A stretch of DNA of 64,000 bases, taken from Holosporaceae bacterium. GTDB taxonomy: Bacteria; Pseudomonadota; Alphaproteobacteria; UBA3830. This document shows positions 54,535-63,109 of this stretch, piece after piece (position 1 is the stretch's first letter; every line of letters starts with the position of its first letter). The stretch is taken from NCBI GenBank assembly GCA_031269995.1, contig JAISYI010000022.1, positions 209,903 to 273,902 on the forward strand, given 5' to 3'. The position numbers and the translations under genes are program-made. The notes under the pieces are model-generated. The model did not search any database, was not told where the DNA came from, and worked only from the letters and a program-made list of their open reading frames with translations.

Positions 54535-55080
54535 TCAGCAACGATTATCTTTCAGCCGTTTCCATTTCCAAAACATTCGTTTTACTTCAAGATTATCGGG
54601 AAGCTGGTTCTCCTGCTTAACCCACATTAAAGCATGTGACTCTTCGCTGACGGTAAATGGCTTATCTTCTGTTGCTCGTAAATAAAAACGAACATCGTAA
54701 TGATAATGCTGGGTTGTGTCTTCATGAGGCGGGATGAAGTGGACGCCAATATCGAAAATTTTGTCACTAATCGGATCAACTGGAAGGCCGGACTCCTCCT
54801 CTGCTTCTTTTAGCGCAACGCGCAACAAATCATTATCGCCATCTGCATGCCCGCCAAGTTGAAGCCAGCCTTTGAATTTTTTATGATGAGTCAGCAATGC
54901 TGCATTCCCATTAAAATTCTCCAGCCAGCAACTCGCGGTAAAATGCCCACTTTGACAAGCGCGCTCGAAGCAATCCGGTTCAACTGCAAGAAAATCTAGC
55001 ATTCTTATTTTGTTTGCCTGTTCCTCCATGTTTTCAGGAAAATAATCATTCAATAAATTTGTGATTAAGCCGCGGTGCAT
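54535..55080 (-). CDS. NUDIX hydrolase
   Basis: A 181-residue protein with a NUDIX box GGHADGDNDLLRVALKEAEE ending in ESGL, a near match to GX5EX7REUXEEXGU in which the spacing residues vary (KEAEEESG keeps the metal-binding Glu). It would hydrolyse a nucleoside diphosphate linked to another group. The substrate is not given by the sequence. It faces the YbaK-like gene and borders the prophage. Confidence 0.85.
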   Translation of the reverse strand: MHRGLITNLLNDYFPENMEEQANKIRMLDFLAVEPDCFERACQSGHFTASCWLENFNGNAALLTHHKKFKGWLQLGGHADGDNDLLRVALKEAEEESGLPVDPISDKIFDIGVHFIPPHEDTTQHYHYDVRFYLRATEDKPFTVSEESHALMWVKQENQLPDNLEVKRMFWKWKRLKDNRC

Positions 55081-55136
55081 GAAAAAATTTTCTGAAAGCT
55101 AAGACATTTGATTCTAGCAGAAAAAATGTTATTAAT

Positions 55137-56816
55137 TCATTCTAAAAACTTTGCCTCTTGCTCCGCCCAGTTCTGTGGTGGACGGCGGCCGTTGAAGTCC
55201 AGCAGATTCCAGGCTGGCGAGAGCTTGCCGAACAAAATCGCCTCCTTTATTTTTGGTGAAAGAAACGCGAATACGAAATTTTTGCGGACAAATTGTTCAT
55301 CCAGTTTATATTTTTCGGCGATTTCGGCATAGCTCGACAACTCTCCGCTGAGCACTTCCTTGCGCCAAACTTCCGCGCGAATCAACGCTTTTAAAAGTGT
55401 CGGATCGTTGTGCCCGTCATCATCGTCCTTCGGTACGAACACCTGCGGTTTGTTTTTGAGATTGTAAAAAGTGCCTGGAATTTTAACGATTTTGTTAGTT
55501 CCCAATAATTGAGGTTCGACGCCGACTCCATCAGGTGTAAATTCAATAGTCAGTCCGTTTTTGCTTAGCCACACTGTTTTGACAAACTCTTGTAAAATTT
55601 TATTGTGCTCAGCTGGCTGCAGCAAATCCCACGCTTTGTCTAGGTTTTGCAATTTTTCATAAGCATCCGTTGGCGACGAATCAGCCGCCAATTTCTCCCA
55701 TAATCCGCCTAGCGATTCCGGCTCATTCAAAATTTTTCGCACTTCCGCCGTCACCAAATTGTGCACAAGTTCCGCATTTACATTTATGTCTAATCCCTTG
55801 CAATGCAAACCATTATGCTTATTTAAACATGTATAATATGCGTATTTTCTCGTCTTTTTATATGTTTTGCATACAACCATTGCTTTATCACATTCCTGGC
55901 AGCGCACGCGACTTTTCAGCGCGAACTCCAGATCTAGCGCGGCTTTAGGCGCCTGACCCGCCCCAGCCAAAATTTCCTGAGCCTGATTCCACAACTCCTC
56001 ATCGACCAGCGCGTCGTGCTGCCCTTTATAATGTTTGCCATGATGCGCGATATACCCTTTATAGATTGGGTTGCTAAGCAGCTTATACATGCGTTTTCTG
56101 TGAAATTCGCCAAGAGTACTCCTATCTTCTTCTGAATATTCTGCTAAAACTTTCGCATTCATTTCCTGGGCCAACGCTTCCGGCGAGCGCAATTCCATAA
56201 AACGCGCGAACATAAAGCGCATAAGCTGCGCGAATTTTTCGTCGACCACCAGCTTGCGCTCCATGGATTTGTAGCCAATCGGAATGTTCCCGCCAGTCCA
56301 GACACCGTTAGTTCGTGACACATGAATCTTGTCTTTGACGCGTAAACTGGTTTGTTCTCGCTCAAACTCTGCGAAAATTAGCAGGATATTTAAGATGAGT
56401 TTGCCAGTCGGGGTAGACGTATCAAAAGACTCAGTCGCGGACACGAATGAAACGTCATGCTCTTTAAATGTGCCATCAATAATGTTGACGAAGTCCCTTA
56501 GGGACCGCGTAAGACGGTCGAGCTTGTACACGACGACGCGGTCGATTTTACCAGCTCGAACGTCCGTTAGCAGTTCCTGGAATCCTGGACGATCGATATT
56601 TGCCCCAGTTTTGCCATAATCTTCATACAATTTTTCGATAATCTTCCAGCCTTTAACGGCCTGCGATTCGATGTATTTTTCACAGTTGATTCGCTGCGCC
56701 TCAAGGCTAGTGATTTCCTTGCGGTAGTCGTCTTCGACTGATTTACGCGTGTAAATCACGCAACGGTTGTCACTAGATTGATCTACAGCCTTATTTTGTT
56801 GTTTTATTTTAGCCAT
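55137..56816 (-). CDS. Large serine recombinase
   Basis: A 559-residue site-specific recombinase. The catalytic resolvase domain begins RCVIYTRKSVEDDYRKEI (nucleophilic Ser in YTRKS), with DRPGFQELLTDVRAGKIDRV and VYKLDRLTRSLRDFV. A recombinase domain follows (GNIPIGYKSMERKLVVDE, LLSNPIYKGYIAHHGKHYKG), then a zinc-ribbon (CQECDKAM, YYTCLNKHNGLHC) and a coiled-coil region. It should integrate or excise the neighbouring phage. It ends directly before the DUF2924 stop. Confidence 0.93.
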   Translation of the reverse strand: MAKIKQQNKAVDQSSDNRCVIYTRKSVEDDYRKEITSLEAQRINCEKYIESQAVKGWKIIEKLYEDYGKTGANIDRPGFQELLTDVRAGKIDRVVVYKLDRLTRSLRDFVNIIDGTFKEHDVSFVSATESFDTSTPTGKLILNILLIFAEFEREQTSLRVKDKIHVSRTNGVWTGGNIPIGYKSMERKLVVDEKFAQLMRFMFARFMELRSPEALAQEMNAKVLAEYSEEDRSTLGEFHRKRMYKLLSNPIYKGYIAHHGKHYKGQHDALVDEELWNQAQEILAGAGQAPKAALDLEFALKSRVRCQECDKAMVVCKTYKKTRKYAYYTCLNKHNGLHCKGLDINVNAELVHNLVTAEVRKILNEPESLGGLWEKLAADSSPTDAYEKLQNLDKAWDLLQPAEHNKILQEFVKTVWLSKNGLTIEFTPDGVGVEPQLLGTNKIVKIPGTFYNLKNKPQVFVPKDDDDGHNDPTLLKALIRAEVWRKEVLSGELSSYAEIAEKYKLDEQFVRKNFVFAFLSPKIKEAILFGKLSPAWNLLDFNGRRPPQNWAEQEAKFLE

Positions 56817-57442
56817 TATGCCCTCTTTTCAATATGGAAAAATTTCCAGCCATTCCAGCGCGTTCCAGTAATTGCGCGGGCTACAGCAGATAGCGAATTA
56901 TAAACCTCGCCGTTGTACTCGGCTTTTTCGCCTTCCAAAATTTTGACAACATGCCGCTTGCCGCCGTGTTCGCGCGTCAAAATAGTTCCTGGTGGTAGCT
57001 GGTCTTCGCTGTCGAGCAGCGGCTTGCCACTTTTGAACCGTTCTTCGTACATTTCCAAGCGTTCCTGCGCCTTGTCGGACAGGCCGCCAAATGCAATTTC
57101 GCGAAAATGATATGATAAATTATCTAAAAGCGTTGTCCTGCGCGCGTTTGACGGCGCGTCCGTTCCAAATTTGGATTTCCACAATGCACGCAATTCCGTA
57201 GTCGACAAAGTCGAAAGCTGCGCAATCTGAGAATAAAGTAAGTCCTTATCTGCACTCATAAGTAAAATAACCTCGTTGATTGAATTATCCCTAACATAGT
57301 CTTCATATTTGCTCGATCGGCATAGATTTTCAACTATTTTCTGATCAGAAACCGAGGGAATCCCAGAGGTTCGAGACTTTTTAGCCTGATCAGCAGCCAG
57401 GTCTAGCCCCTTCGAAATTATCGAAAAAATTTTTTGATTCAT
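56816..57442 (-). CDS. DUF2924 protein, partner of the recombinase
   Basis: A 208-residue protein whose C-terminal half is DUF2924: LPPGTILTREHGGKRHVVKI, YNGEVYNSLSAVARAITGT and RWNGWKFF. DUF2924 genes regularly sit beside serine recombinases in alphaproteobacterial phages and are thought to have a DNA-binding or recombination-directionality role, not proven. An N-terminal helical region includes LYSQIAQLSTLSTTELRALW. It overlaps the nuclease gene by 4 bases. Confidence 0.82.
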   Translation of the reverse strand: MNQKIFSIISKGLDLAADQAKKSRTSGIPSVSDQKIVENLCRSSKYEDYVRDNSINEVILLMSADKDLLYSQIAQLSTLSTTELRALWKSKFGTDAPSNARRTTLLDNLSYHFREIAFGGLSDKAQERLEMYEERFKSGKPLLDSEDQLPPGTILTREHGGKRHVVKILEGEKAEYNGEVYNSLSAVARAITGTRWNGWKFFHIEKRA

Positions 57443-58008
57443 GGCTTCACCTCTTTGATTGGGACGACTTTTCCCTGGTCATTGACTGTGTGCGTCGGAA
57501 CTAAACCAGCAGTATATTGTGGATTAGCAATTTCCAACTTGTCTTTGACCAGATCCCGCCAGCTGACTGCTTTCATAGTTTTGCACTCCCAAAGAATTGG
57601 ATATTTTGCAGTAATCGGACCGTCATGAATGATCCCGTCGACATGCCCTTGGATGCGGCCATTTGCTTGAGAGAAAGAAAATTGCTTTCCAGATTCGTCA
57701 CAAATTTGCAATTCAAACCCTGCGTTTTTTAGCCAATTTGCAACGACATTTTCCAAGACATGGCCAATTTCAAATATGCGCGATTGTCGGCCAGTATCCG
57801 GTTTGTCAGGCCTTGTGCCAATAAATGTATACTGAATGCAGCGTGCACACTTGTTGCCAAGAAGCGATGCTCCTAGATATTCGCGTGGCGCTTCTGTGTT
57901 TTGTAAAAGTGATTTATCAATGAATCCATTTACTTGCGTTGATAAATCATCCTGCTTTTTAGCAAATAATTCGGTTTCGCCAATTGTATCTTTAAAAAAT
58001 TTAGTCAT
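57439..58008 (-). CDS. Phage PD-(D/E)XK nuclease (Cas4/RecB-like), C-terminally shortened
   Basis: A 189-residue protein with the nuclease core: EIGHVLENVVANWLKNAGFE, the catalytic Asp in RIQGHVDGII and ExK in ILWECKTMKAVSWRDL. After NPQY, where family members continue for a further 70 to 100 residues, the sequence turns to an unrelated short tail (GKVVPIKEVKP). Phage exonucleases of this kind support recombination next to an ATPase. It overlaps the preceding frame by 8 bases. Confidence 0.75.
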   Translation of the reverse strand: MTKFFKDTIGETELFAKKQDDLSTQVNGFIDKSLLQNTEAPREYLGASLLGNKCARCIQYTFIGTRPDKPDTGRQSRIFEIGHVLENVVANWLKNAGFELQICDESGKQFSFSQANGRIQGHVDGIIHDGPITAKYPILWECKTMKAVSWRDLVKDKLEIANPQYTAGLVPTHTVNDQGKVVPIKEVKP

Positions 58009-58519
58009 TGTCGGCCTCCAATGCAGCTTCTGCGTCTAGCTGGTCTTCGCTTTGTTGACATATATCTATAATGTCTCTCAAAGTCAGGCTACCGATAGCT
58101 TTATCGAGCTCTTGCTGCGTATAAATCGCACTGAATATAGCTTTTGCGCGACGAGCAATCGTAAACTTTTTCGATACACTTGTTGTTGGTTTAGTAAAAC
58201 TCGGATCTGTTAGTTCGATTTCGGACTGTACTTTTGTTACATCTGACATAGTAATCCCTCCTTTTTGGATTAAATGATTAAAAAAAACTGTTTCGAGCAT
58301 GGTTTGGCGCAGGCAATCCGCGTCGACTCCAGCGAATTCGCACACTCGACAATAGTCGCGAGAGTCATGGAAGAACCAAACCCAGGCGCGCCAGCGGTGA
58401 AATTCGTTTTTTGAAAAAGCGTCGCGAACCGCTTGCGCCACAACGCTTCGCCAAAGATTTTTTTCGGGCATTGTGGATGTTGATTCCATAAATGCTTGTT
58501 GTTTTTCAGGCTTTGTCAT
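58001..58519 (-). CDS. Phage protein, apparent in-frame fusion of two small genes
   Basis: The first 85 residues match a small phage family (LWRSVVAQAVRDAF, WFFHDSRDYCRVCEFAGVDADCLR). The rest starts at an internal ATG (58247-58249, residue 91) that has its own perfect AAGGAGG 7 bases upstream, and is acidic and helical (IYTQQELDKAIGSLTLRDI). The likely history is loss of the stop of the first gene; both the 172-residue fusion and the separate 82-residue product could be made. Functions are unknown. Confidence 0.7.
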   Translation of the reverse strand: MTKPEKQQAFMESTSTMPEKNLWRSVVAQAVRDAFSKNEFHRWRAWVWFFHDSRDYCRVCEFAGVDADCLRQTMLETVFFNHLIQKGGITMSDVTKVQSEIELTDPSFTKPTTSVSKKFTIARRAKAIFSAIYTQQELDKAIGSLTLRDIIDICQQSEDQLDAEAALEADND

Positions 58520-59328
58520 GGTCGGTCTCCTATGCGAACAGTGCAGTCGCCAAGTAAATACGATTCAATGTTTAGGTATTGAATATATTGGATACCTGCG
58601 GGTTTAACCGAAAATCTCTCGAAATACTTCGCATGAGGCGTACTAAATTTTCGTTTTATTCGAATAGGAATCATCGAAAAGTTCCCATGAATATAAAGAC
58701 GAACAGTGCATCCGCGAGTCTTAGGATTCCGATTTTCGAATACCGTAAAACCAAGGCTTCGCGCCAAAAACGCGATGTCATCAGCCAATTGAAGTGACGA
58801 CAGCAGAAAATCGTAATGTAGAAAGCAAGGATGACCAGCGGTATCCAAAAGCCCTGCAAACAAGGCCTTGTGCGATTTTTTATCAGAGAATAAATACGGC
58901 TTTGGTATAAAATTCGTACTGAAATCTAACGTTGCAAGCTTTATCTGAGCACTCCGAAATAACCCATTGCCTAGCAACATGCCTAAAAGGTATGGATCTA
59001 CTGATAATTCAGTAGCTGGAAACTCCAGCGTCGCCTTAGCTAGGCAGAACTTCTTCTGAAAGTTTTTAGACAAATCGATGTAATCCTTCGCAAGCAAAAG
59101 AAGAGGTTCATTTGTCTTTGATGTCGCTAAAATCTGTTGATCCAGCCCAATCAAAAACGATTCACTCTTTTGTGGTGTGACTTCAAACGCAGGCACTCTG
59201 CGGGTTTCGACACTGTGTAGTTCATGCGGTTGAGAGTCAGCGCCGAGCAACATCATGCCCGGTTTTAACTCAAATTTTGGGTACAATTCACCCGTTGCCA
59301 GAATCACCTGGCCAGTTTTGGTGTTCAT
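58516..59328 (-). CDS. Free-standing intein-derived LAGLIDADG protein, catalytic residues lost
   Basis: A 270-residue protein with an intein-like (Hint) layout. The N-side reads FELKPGMMLLGADSQPHELH and AFEVTPQKSESFLIG. In the middle are two LAGLIDADG helices: LLGMLLGNG (114-122) and FAGLLDTAG (157-165). The C-side IQYLNIESYLLGDCTV matches the intein end block (GxxLYLLGDFTVTHN). The initiating Cys/Ser is absent, the terminal His-Asn is replaced by Arg-Ile, and both nuclease acids are changed (N121, A164). There are no exteins. It overlaps the next gene by 4 bases, as an ordinary operon member would. A domesticated or decaying homing element is the best reading. Confidence 0.75.
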   Translation of the reverse strand: MNTKTGQVILATGELYPKFELKPGMMLLGADSQPHELHSVETRRVPAFEVTPQKSESFLIGLDQQILATSKTNEPLLLLAKDYIDLSKNFQKKFCLAKATLEFPATELSVDPYLLGMLLGNGLFRSAQIKLATLDFSTNFIPKPYLFSDKKSHKALFAGLLDTAGHPCFLHYDFLLSSLQLADDIAFLARSLGFTVFENRNPKTRGCTVRLYIHGNFSMIPIRIKRKFSTPHAKYFERFSVKPAGIQYIQYLNIESYLLGDCTVRIGDRP

Positions 59329-59421
59329 TTTTAAACTCCTAAAAATAGAATTGATTTAGTTTTACTAAAAATCTCGCCTATTCAATTTATTCATGGCGTC
59401 TCGTTATTTGCGTTAATCATC

Positions 59422-59970
59422 TCAGCCTCTCTTCAATAAAGGCCAAGTGCCAGGCATACTTTGTGATTCCTTATGTTTGGCGTATTCTTTCATGTCAGGC
59501 GTGATGATGCACTGTATACAATTTGCTGTTTTGTATTGCGGGTTTTTAGGTGTTTCTATTCCAACTTTGATTAAAAATTCAAGGCCGTCGAAGTCTTTAT
59601 AACCGTCGACTTTGCGCTGGTCTTTAGCCAAATCAGATATGTCTTTTGGCGAAATATTTCGCGCTGACTCAAGGGCTGCCCGCAATTGCCGAAGACCCTT
59701 TTCGACCCACTCATTTCCAGGCTCATCTGAATACACGCCAAATCTATGGAAAATTCGCCGCAAAATGTATGGGCCTTCCGTCACAATCAACATCGCATTT
59801 AAATACAACGCACCAGTTCCGCGGGATTTTGCCAGAAAGCAATCAGGGCCGTATCCGCCATTTCTAACCGTCATACGCACACTGGCAATCGTTCCAACCG
59901 GAATAAATTCGTCCGGATTCGCCCCAATGTCATTAAAATCAGTGACGTAATCTCGAGAAAATTCACTCAT
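59422..59970 (-). CDS. Phage protein of unknown function associated with the ATPase
   Basis: A 182-residue protein with FIPVGTIASVRMTVRNGGYG, GALYLNAMLIVTEGPYILRR and a GLRQLRAALESARNIS helix. Proteins of this kind stand next to RecA-like ATPases in many alphaproteobacterial phages and may bind ssDNA; this is context only. It overlaps the ATPase gene by 4 bases. Confidence 0.7.
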   Translation of the reverse strand: MSEFSRDYVTDFNDIGANPDEFIPVGTIASVRMTVRNGGYGPDCFLAKSRGTGALYLNAMLIVTEGPYILRRIFHRFGVYSDEPGNEWVEKGLRQLRAALESARNISPKDISDLAKDQRKVDGYKDFDGLEFLIKVGIETPKNPQYKTANCIQCIITPDMKEYAKHKESQSMPGTWPLLKRG

Positions 59971-60782
59971 GATTGCCTCCCGCTGGATTGTTCTTGCTCT
60001 TTGTAAGGCAACGGTTGCCGGATTTTCTTCAGGAGGTTCCCCAAATGCGCAGGCTCAAAGACGTCCAGCCGGCCGCTGCGATCTTTAGCAGGATAACCAG
60101 CCGGATTAAGCGTTTGGCAAACAAAGATTCTATTGCCATTTGCATCCGCCGTCATTGTTATTACTTCGTCTAAAATTCCAGGCAATTCGAGCGCAGTCTT
60201 ATTCCCCTCGCACTGCAAATGCCATGTTTGCCGCTGAAACTCGTCAGTACGAGGCTCCAGTAAGCCCACAAAGATAATGTCTTTGTCAGGAATGTGTTGA
60301 AATTGGTTGAGCCAACTCAACATTTCCGACGCCAACAAACCGTAAGCTGCCCTGGTGTCTACCTTATCCGTACGTTCCAAAATACACTCAGGCTGCTGCT
60401 TGCACCACTGAAAACAAAGTCGAGTTGCAACGGTCAAACTATCGATAAAGATCACTTGAAATTGGTTAAAATCAATGGGATTCGCAGCATTCAGCGACTC
60501 AAAATGTCTAGCACTATACACCTGATCAGACCTCAGCGCTGGATTCGGTCCGCCGATTAAACACGCCAAATCTCGCGCTTCAGGCCAAGTTCTGATTGTA
60601 ATTGCAGCGCCTTGCCAGTCTTGAACAGCTAGCAAACCAGCCTCAAAATCTATACAAAGTGTTGGCTCTTCAATTGTTTTGAGTAGGCTAGTTTTTCCCA
60701 TCCCGAACCCTCCTACAATGATCATCTTTACGCCGCTTTGACATTTGAGGCGCTCATCAACAGTTATTATCTTAAAGGCCAT
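59967..60782 (-). CDS. Phage RecA-like/AAA_24 ATPase
   Basis: Starts at ATG 60782 behind GAGGAGG, though the frame opens 19 codons earlier. It has a Walker A loop MIIVGGFGMGKTSLLKTIE, LCIDFEAGLLAV and Walker B FQVIFIDSLTV, then VGLLEPRTDEF. Phage ATPases of this group work with ssDNA-binding proteins in recombination or replication. The nuclease and the 182-residue protein in the same operon fit that role. Confidence 0.85.
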   Translation of the reverse strand: MAFKIITVDERLKCQSGVKMIIVGGFGMGKTSLLKTIEEPTLCIDFEAGLLAVQDWQGAAITIRTWPEARDLACLIGGPNPALRSDQVYSARHFESLNAANPIDFNQFQVIFIDSLTVATRLCFQWCKQQPECILERTDKVDTRAAYGLLASEMLSWLNQFQHIPDKDIIFVGLLEPRTDEFQRQTWHLQCEGNKTALELPGILDEVITMTADANGNRIFVCQTLNPAGYPAKDRSGRLDVFEPAHLGNLLKKIRQPLPYKEQEQSSGRQS

Positions 60783-61638
60783 GATAATCCTCCTCAAAAC
60801 TGGAATTATCTTGTTCAATGTTTCCCGTTGATTCATCACTCACTTGCTGTTGATTTGTTTCACATTTAAGAAAGCAATCTACGAAGTACAATTGGCCTTT
60901 TCCTGTAACTTTTGTCGTTTTCGAAATGGTGATCAATCCATCAGAATGCGTGATTGCAGTCTCAGTGATCTTAAACAGCCCCAACTCCATAGCCTTTTGT
61001 GTTGGCGTATTATAATCGCTCCCGTTGCGTTTTATTAAAAAGCCATCATGACGCAGTCGTTCAAACAGCCGATTCGCACCAATTTCGACACCGTTTCCCC
61101 TTAAAATTTTTGCTAGCTCACCAATTAAAATCCCGGTCTCCGCCACAGAAACCGCCTCTGCAAAAAGAACTTTAGATCTATCGTGCTCTATCTGAACCTG
61201 TAACTGTTCTTTTGCCAGTCGTTCTTCTTTCAAAGTACTTAGCAATTTGATCCAAGCATCCGGATCCGCCATAATCTCATCTATTTTTGTTGAAGTTACG
61301 TACGCTCCGTGCTTACGAATTTGTGGCAGAACTTCGTGAGTGACCCAACGAGTGAACGGTTTAGCACTTAGTTTATCAGAACGAAGGATTATTTTGTAAA
61401 GACCGCTTTCGTTCACGATCAGCGTTTCTTGATTCCTCCCAAGAGAATCGATGAAGTGAGTTCGACTCACTTCATCTACCTCGAGTCGTTCAGCCACTCT
61501 TGCTGAAGTGGTCAGGCCAAGAACCTCGCAAACATCTTTTAGCACCCACCAAGTTTCGCCGTTAATTTGGATCGTTCGGACCTCTCGTCCCTCGTAAAAA
61601 AATGCTTGCAATTCTTTTGTTTCATTCATGTTCGACAT
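60772..61638 (-). CDS. BRO-N/KilAC-type phage antirepressor
   Basis: A 288-residue protein. The BRO-N domain reads REVRTIQINGETWWVLKDVC, NESGLYKIILRSDKLSAKPF and WVTHEVLPQIRKHGAYV. The C-terminal antirepressor (ANT/KilAC) domain follows: IGELAKILRGNGVEIGANRL, RHDGFLIKRNGSDYNTPTQK. These proteins relieve phage repression. No repressor gene is visible in the window. It overlaps the ATPase by 11 bases. Confidence 0.93.
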   Translation of the reverse strand: MSNMNETKELQAFFYEGREVRTIQINGETWWVLKDVCEVLGLTTSARVAERLEVDEVSRTHFIDSLGRNQETLIVNESGLYKIILRSDKLSAKPFTRWVTHEVLPQIRKHGAYVTSTKIDEIMADPDAWIKLLSTLKEERLAKEQLQVQIEHDRSKVLFAEAVSVAETGILIGELAKILRGNGVEIGANRLFERLRHDGFLIKRNGSDYNTPTQKAMELGLFKITETAITHSDGLITISKTTKVTGKGQLYFVDCFLKCETNQQQVSDESTGNIEQDNSSFEEDYHGL

Positions 61639-61640
61639 AA

Positions 61641-62096
61641 TTAATCCTCATCATTGTTAAAACTAAAATCATAACCACTAACTTTGACTGTCCTTGCGGC
61701 TTCAAATATTTGCTGCAAACTTGCAGGCCAGTTGTTGTATTTGCGCTCTTCTAGCGAAACTACGCATTTAACTTCTGGCTTATATTCTGGATGTTCATCT
61801 AAAATCCGCGCTAGCTCGTCTTGATCCCAGTCAACCTTTTTCCTAAAATTCGCAACAACTGTTGTATTCCCTTCCTGGAAACGCGCCGTTCCTGTATCTT
61901 TTCCCTCTTGGTTTAGGATCGCCCGGGCTGTGTCCTCAAATCGCAAGCGCATTGCTTCATTCAAAATTTTTCGGCGGCGATCCTGCGTGTCGATCGTTTC
62001 TTTGAGCCGTTTGGCCAACTCTGCCATTTCCTCAATGTTCAGGCCGCTAACTTCCTGAACGCTTGCTTCATCTAAAAAATTTAATGGTATATTCAT
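61641..62096 (-). CDS. Phage hypothetical protein
   Basis: A 151-residue protein with a helical N-terminal half (LNIEEMAELAKRLKETIDTQ) and a C-terminal KKVDWDQDELARILDEHPEY block seen in phages of Alphaproteobacteria next to antirepressors and ATPases. Function unknown. It starts within the end of the sigma-like gene (29-base overlap) and ends three bases before the antirepressor. Confidence 0.7.
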   Translation of the reverse strand: MNIPLNFLDEASVQEVSGLNIEEMAELAKRLKETIDTQDRRRKILNEAMRLRFEDTARAILNQEGKDTGTARFQEGNTTVVANFRKKVDWDQDELARILDEHPEYKPEVKCVVSLEERKYNNWPASLQQIFEAARTVKVSGYDFSFNNDED

Positions 62097-62682
62097 AAAA
62101 AAACTCCGTGGTTAGTAGATTGAAACTATTGCTTAAGTCATGAAAATAAAGGCGACTATCTTTGATTAATTTGTTTAATTTAAACCGACTTATTCCCATG
62201 TCTTTCGCGACTCTATATGTCGTCTTCGTTTTAAGTTGTTCTAAAACTTGACGCACATTATCTGGCATCTTGCGTAGCTTCTTCTGTACATCAAAAACGA
62301 CGGCACAATCATCTACGCGATCATCCGCGACATCGAACGAACTCAGCTCGATTCTCAGCGTGTTATTCGGACGCTTTTGCCTGCAGTATTTGCATAAAAT
62401 TTTTGCCGATTTCTTGTTCAAAACACTGTACGCAAACGCCAGGATTCCGCCTTTTTCGGGGTCATAACGCGGCCATGCCTCGATCAAACAAACGTACAAA
62501 TCTTGCGCAAGATCGTCTTCAGACTCGCAGAATCCCTTGGGAAACCAATCGCGTCCATGCTGCCTTGTACCTTTTTCCCTCATCACGCATTCATCATGGC
62601 GTGTTGTCTGGAAGGAAAACATGCAATATGACTTTTCAAAGTGATCGAAAAATGCCGGATTTTCGCCATTCTCGAACTGCAA
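62068..62682 (-). CDS. Sigma-70-like (ECF-type) phage protein
   Basis: Up to 204 residues. A region-2-like part reads SEDDLAQDLYVCLIEAWPRY then DPEKGGILAFAYSVLNKKSA. A region-4-like helix-turn-helix follows: RKMPDNVRQVLEQLKTKTTY and RVAKDMGISRFKLNKLIKDS. The start is uncertain: TTG at 62682 or ATG at 62622. It may direct polymerase to phage promoters, or be a sigma-derived regulator without polymerase binding. Confidence 0.68.
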   Translation of the reverse strand: MQFENGENPAFFDHFEKSYCMFSFQTTRHDECVMREKGTRQHGRDWFPKGFCESEDDLAQDLYVCLIEAWPRYDPEKGGILAFAYSVLNKKSAKILCKYCRQKRPNNTLRIELSSFDVADDRVDDCAVVFDVQKKLRKMPDNVRQVLEQLKTKTTYRVAKDMGISRFKLNKLIKDSRLYFHDLSNSFNLLTTEFFYEYTIKFFR

Positions 62683-63060
62683 TGACGTGTCTTATTTTAT
62701 CAAAAATGCGGAAATGGTCCTCTGAACCCCGCAGAAATCCTCACTTTAGTACTGCAATGTGACTTTTTTTGAAAATTTTTTCACTTTTTTATGGTGGCCA
62801 ATTTGGAGAGTAAAAATGAAGTAATTGCGACACTTGTGTTTTAACGCGCGTATGCGAGCGCCTTGTTATAGTTGAGTAATTGTTCAACTCATACAAGTTT
62901 GGCCAGCATACGATCGATTGTGAGGGAATTTTTGTTAAAAACATGCGGTTGTGAGCAATTTATTTAAAATTGTCGTGCTAAAATTTCAATTACAAATAAG
63001 TATTTCGGCCTGATATCAACTAACAGGCGATGATTCTTGCAATAATCGCGTCACAAACTC
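62683..63060. other. Intergenic region inside the prophage
   Basis: About 380 AT-rich bases between the tail gene and the early operon. It probably carries the promoter of the early operon. No repressor gene, RNA gene or clear operator was recognised. Confidence 0.4.
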
Positions 63061-63109
63061 TTATTTTTGATCCATATACTCTTTTTGATAGTCTCTTGGA
63101 ACCATTGCT

